Below, piece after piece: positions 4,347-7,169 of a stretch of 7,169 nt of DNA. The DNA comes from Lachnospiraceae bacterium. Lineage in GTDB: Bacteria > Bacillota > Clostridia > Lachnospirales > Lachnospiraceae. The stretch is taken from the NCBI GenBank assembly GCA_022798035.1, contig JAAWLS010000117.1, forward strand, positions 1-7,169, written 5' to 3'. How positions within the stretch are numbered: the stretch's first letter is position 1; the number at the start of each line of letters is the position of its first letter. The translations under genes were made by a program, and so were the position numbers. The notes under the pieces were generated by a model. The model worked only from the letters and a program-made list of their open reading frames with translations. It was not told where the DNA came from and did no database searches.

Positions 4347-5738
4347 ATGGCAAATATGATGGATAAACTGCAGAAGCAGGCCAATAGGACCAAAGACCAG
4401 GAAGCGGAACGGGAAAGGATATTAAGTAAGATGCAGCAGGAAGATTTTTTGTTGAAGCAGATTGATGAATTCAAAGAAAAGGCAAAGCAGCTTCAGAGTA
4501 TTCTAACGGCCAAAGAATCCAAGGCAGAAGAACTTCAGAATGTCTTGGAGGAACGGGAAGAGCAGGCGAAACAGCTTCAGGACGTGCTGGATGAACAGCA
4601 GAGAGAAGCTGATTTGCTGGTACAGGGAGTGCAGAGACAGATAGAGGCAATGATTGCCAAGATAGATGCTCAGTTAAAGGCCATGGACGAGACGATAAGC
4701 CGTGAAATCGACACTTTGGACGAGCGGATTTCAGAGCAGGTAAGTGAGTTGAACAGCAATTCCAGACAGGGGATGGCTGCCATGGAACAAAAGATGCAGG
4801 AAACTGCCGGAACTTTGGACCGGAGAATGCAGAATGTGGAAGATACCATAAGGCAGAAAATGCAGGATGTTACAGTATCTGTGGACCAGAAAGTGCAGAA
4901 TATCACAAGCACAGTAGAACGAAATATGCAGTCTATGTCTGGGCTGACCGACCAGAAACTGCAGAGTATGGAAGAGACAGTGAACTCCAGAATACAGGAT
5001 GTCACAAACGTGATGGAGCAGAAAGTGCAGGGCGCCGCGGATGTTATGGACCAGAAACTGCAGGATATATCCGGAATGGTAGACAAGAAAATGCAGAGTG
5101 TTACAACGACTGTGGGACAGAAAATGCACGATATGTCTGCCGTGGTGGATGTAAGGATGCAGAATGTTGAGATGGCAGTGGAGCGGAGGCTTCAGCACAT
5201 TCCTGATACTGTGGAACGGAAATCAAATGAGCAGACAGCGGCAATGAAAGAGATGCTGACAGAGGTTACTCAGAAAATAGACAGGATGGACGAGGGAGTT
5301 TCTGAGAAATTAAAGGCAATGGATGCGGAAGTTTCTGAGAAATTAAAGGCAATGGATGCGGAAGTTTCTGGAAAATTAAGTGCAGTAAACACAGAAATAA
5401 CCAGAATGACGGAGACTTCTCAGAAGGAAATTGCCCAGAAACTTGCCGCTGTGAGCGATGAGATAGACAAAATTACAGAGATGACTCAGACAGGAGTGTC
5501 AGATAAATTAGATACGGTAAAAGCGGAACTCAGCGAAAAGGTACACAGCGAAAATGTAAAGTGTTACCGCAACGTGCAGACTTTGGTGGAAGAGCTGGAG
5601 AAGAAAGTGGAAACGATGGATATCGGAGCCGGCAGCATGAACACAATGAAAGGCTATTTCAAAGGCATACTGTTGTTTACCGGATTGAATTTGGTTGGAA
5701 TTGCAGGTATTGCAGCCCATCTTTTGGGTATTATTTAA
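4347..5738 (+). CDS. Tail-anchored hendecad-repeat coiled-coil protein
   Basis: A 463-residue protein whose ATG follows GGGAGG (4335-4340) by six bases. It is almost entirely coiled coil with one C-terminal hydrophobic helix (about residues 437-463) and no signal peptide, so it is probably a tail-anchored protein with the rod in the cytoplasm. Residues 1-110 are Glu/Gln/Lys-rich with the related segments KAKQLQSIL and QAKQLQDVL. Residues 148-290 are thirteen consecutive 11-residue repeats with hydrophobic positions 3, 6 and 10 (3-4-4 spacing), Gln at position 4 in twelve of thirteen, Lys or Arg at position 2 in twelve, and Asp or Glu at position 11 in ten. A second 11-residue block with SEKLKAMDAEV covers about 313-356. 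The single Cys is at 406. I do not recognise a named family; it resembles generic apolipoprotein-like or Smc-like database matches only by helix composition. A scaffold or spacer role is inferred. ppaC follows after 43 bp. Confidence 0.85.
   Translation: MANMMDKLQKQANRTKDQEAERERILSKMQQEDFLLKQIDEFKEKAKQLQSILTAKESKAEELQNVLEEREEQAKQLQDVLDEQQREADLLVQGVQRQIEAMIAKIDAQLKAMDETISREIDTLDERISEQVSELNSNSRQGMAAMEQKMQETAGTLDRRMQNVEDTIRQKMQDVTVSVDQKVQNITSTVERNMQSMSGLTDQKLQSMEETVNSRIQDVTNVMEQKVQGAADVMDQKLQDISGMVDKKMQSVTTTVGQKMHDMSAVVDVRMQNVEMAVERRLQHIPDTVERKSNEQTAAMKEMLTEVTQKIDRMDEGVSEKLKAMDAEVSEKLKAMDAEVSGKLSAVNTEITRMTETSQKEIAQKLAAVSDEIDKITEMTQTGVSDKLDTVKAELSEKVHSENVKCYRNVQTLVEELEKKVETMDIGAGSMNTMKGYFKGILLFTGLNLVGIAGIAAHLLGII
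4788..5216 (+). repeat. Thirteen in-frame 33-bp (11-residue) hendecad repeats
   Basis: Codons 148-290 of the coiled-coil gene divide without gaps into thirteen units of 33 bp. A typical unit is QKMQDVTVSVD. The DNA copies have diverged but the amino acid pattern is held, which points to old duplication kept by selection on the helix. Confidence 0.85.
5298..5396 (+). repeat. 33-bp tandem repeat, two exact copies and one diverged
   Basis: The 33 bases at 5298-5330 are repeated exactly at 5331-5363, both encoding VSEKLKAMDAE, with a diverged third copy at 5364-5396 (VSGKLSAVNTE). The identity between the first two copies indicates a recent in-frame duplication inside the coiled-coil gene and a site of possible copy-number change. 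Confidence 0.9.
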
Positions 5739-5781
5739 CATTGCCATAGAAAATGCGGCATAGGAAATTAGAGGAGGCTGA

Positions 5782-7169
5782 ATGGAACAAGAAAAAAGTG
5801 TATGGGTAATTGGACACAAGAATCCAGATACAGACTCTGTCTGTGCAGCGATTGCATATGCAAATCTGAAAAATAAAACTGGAAATGCCAGATACGAGGC
5901 TAAGCGCGCCGGACAAATTAATGAAGAAAGTAAATATGTTCTGGAGTGTTTTGGGGTGGATTCCCCGGAGTATGTTTCGGATGTGGGAGCCCAGGTCAAG
6001 GATATTGAGATATGGAAAACTTCCGGCATCAGCAGTCATATTTCTCTTAAAACAGCCTGGGAGACAATGAAGGCACAGAATGTGGTGACACTTCCAATTA
6101 CCAGTCCGGGCGGTCTGCTGGAAGGTTTGATTATTACAGGAGATATAGCGACTTCCTATATGGATGTATATGACAACAGAATTCTTGCCAAGGCCAGAAC
6201 ACAGTACAAGAATATTGCGGAGACGCTGGAAGGGGAAGTTTATACCGGCAACTCCCATGGATATTTTACCAAGGGCAAAGTGGTGGCGGCCACAGAGAGT
6301 CCCGAGATGATGGAAGAATATATTGAAGATGACGATATGGTGATTTTGGGAAACCGATATGAGGTTCAATTGTGCGCTATTGAGATGAACGCCAGCTGTA
6401 TTATTCTCTGTTCAGACGCAAAAGTTTCCAAAACCATACAAAAACTGGCAGAAGACCGGGGTTGTGTGATTATCACCACTCCTTATGACACCTATACGGT
6501 GTCCAGACTGATTAACCAGAGTATGCCGGTGAAATACTTTATGCGGCGGGAAAACCTTGTCACTTTTGAGACAGAAGAGTATGTGGATGACGTCAAAGAA
6601 ATCATGTCGAGAGAGCGGCACCGGGATTTCCCTGTGTTGGATGAAGAGGGCAGATACATGGGAATGATTTCCCGAAGAAATCTGTTGAATATGAAGCGCA
6701 AACAGATTATTCTGGTGGACCACAATGAGAAATCTCAGGCGGTAGACGGGGTAGATGAAGCGGAAATTCTGGAAATCATAGACCATCACCGGCTGGGGAG
6801 CCTGGAGACGATTTCTCCGGTATTTTTCCGAAATCAGCCTTTGGGCTGTACGTCTACCATTATTTATCAGATGTATTTGGAGCAGGGAGTGGAAATTCCT
6901 GCCAATATTGCCGGACTTTTGTGCTCTGCTATTATCTCCGACACATTGATGTTTCGTTCTCCCACCTGCACTCGGATGGACTGCCAGGCTGCAGAGGCTT
7001 TGGCAGAGATTGCAGGTATTGCAGTGGAAGAACATGCCAAAAGCATGTTTCAGGCAGGAAGCAATTTTAAAGCCAAGACGGCGGAGGAGATTCTCTACCA
7101 GGATTTTAAGACTTTCCACACAGAGGAAAAAGAGTTTGGGGTGGGGCAGTTAAATGCCATGAGCGATGA
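5782..7169 (+). CDS. ppaC: Manganese-dependent family II inorganic pyrophosphatase with CBS insert (3' end outside window)
   Basis: The first 462 codons of a DHH-family pyrophosphatase, open to the window end. It hydrolyses pyrophosphate to phosphate in the cytoplasm with Mn2+/Co2+. ATG 5782 follows GAGGAGG (5771-5777). Family II metal-ligand motifs are present: GHKNPDTDS (residues 11-19; His12, Asp16, Asp18), LVDHNE (311-316; Asp313), IIDHHRLG (332-339; His335, His336) and SDTLMFRSPT (386-395; Asp387). Between motifs one and two, about 230 residues are inserted: a CBS domain (about 82-131), a middle region (about 132-250, with DDDMVILGNRYEVQLCAIEM at 183-202) in the place of a DRTGG domain, and a second CBS domain (about 252-308). 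In studied clostridial relatives this insert binds adenine nucleotides, with AMP inhibiting and diadenosine polyphosphates activating. The final DHHA2 part, including the substrate-binding Arg, is cut off. Probably co-transcribed with the coiled-coil gene, since no separate promoter fits the 43-bp gap. Confidence 0.93.
   Translation, partial: MEQEKSVWVIGHKNPDTDSVCAAIAYANLKNKTGNARYEAKRAGQINEESKYVLECFGVDSPEYVSDVGAQVKDIEIWKTSGISSHISLKTAWETMKAQNVVTLPITSPGGLLEGLIITGDIATSYMDVYDNRILAKARTQYKNIAETLEGEVYTGNSHGYFTKGKVVAATESPEMMEEYIEDDDMVILGNRYEVQLCAIEMNASCIILCSDAKVSKTIQKLAEDRGCVIITTPYDTYTVSRLINQSMPVKYFMRRENLVTFETEEYVDDVKEIMSRERHRDFPVLDEEGRYMGMISRRNLLNMKRKQIILVDHNEKSQAVDGVDEAEILEIIDHHRLGSLETISPVFFRNQPLGCTSTIIYQMYLEQGVEIPANIAGLLCSAIISDTLMFRSPTCTRMDCQAAEALAEIAGIAVEEHAKSMFQAGSNFKAKTAEEILYQDFKTFHTEEKEFGVGQLNAMSD

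Noticed and set aside
4670..5198. Two long minus-strand frames opposite the hendecad region, rich in Cys/Phe/Ser or His/Leu
   Set aside because: They are antisense images of the repetitive coiled-coil codons; the repeat structure keeps stops out. No start signals were found.
4788..5396. CRISPR or non-coding satellite array suggested by the 33-bp period
   Set aside because: The repeats are contiguous, in frame and without spacers, and conservation is at the amino acid level.
5731..7119. Long minus-strand frames opposite ppaC
   Set aside because: The plus-strand frame encodes an unmistakable pyrophosphatase across the whole interval, and the antisense products look like no protein family.

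Overview
The window looks like ordinary chromosome from a low-to-mid GC anaerobic Firmicute, most likely a Lachnospiraceae-type gut clostridium. The reasons are the strong AGGAGG ribosome sites, consensus-like sigma-A promoters, a clostridial-type LysA with GAH/ELGR motifs, a FeoB-associated Cys-rich microprotein, and a family II inorganic pyrophosphatase with inserted CBS domains. I cannot name a genus from sequence alone. No tRNA, rRNA, CRISPR array, insertion sequence or phage gene is visible.

Layout. (1) 1-911: the 3' end of a diaminopimelate decarboxylase-family gene, followed with a 4-bp overlap by a small acidic hypothetical protein. (2) 977-1210, minus strand: a two-helix membrane protein whose promoter stands back to back with the promoter of the next unit. 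(3) 1322-2434: the azlC-azlD branched-chain amino acid exporter pair, overlapping by ATGA and followed by a short hairpin. (4) 2501-3292: deoD (purine nucleoside phosphorylase), with its own promoter and a dyad between the -35 and -10. (5) 3315-3535: a 52-codon FeoB-associated Cys-rich membrane protein without feoB beside it. It has a near-consensus promoter whose -10 lies inside a perfect inverted repeat. (6) 3632-4112: a 12-bp-arm inverted repeat followed by an unrecognised single-pass membrane protein. (7) 4237-7169: a 463-residue tail-anchored coiled-coil protein built mostly of 11-residue repeats, then 43 bp later a CBS-domain manganese-dependent inorganic pyrophosphatase that runs off the end of the window.

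The genes do not form one pathway. They are mostly short, separately promoted units: amino acid synthesis and export, nucleoside salvage, an iron-linked microprotein and pyrophosphate hydrolysis. The least ordinary item is the 4347-5738 gene. It carries thirteen uninterrupted hendecads with near-invariant Gln, basic and acidic positions, and it ends in one membrane helix, so it should form a long, nearly straight rod held at the membrane. Its position just upstream of the pyrophosphatase suggests co-transcription but does not establish a functional link. Several perfect dyads at or near promoters (about 2506, 3330, 3632 and 4222) are candidate operators.
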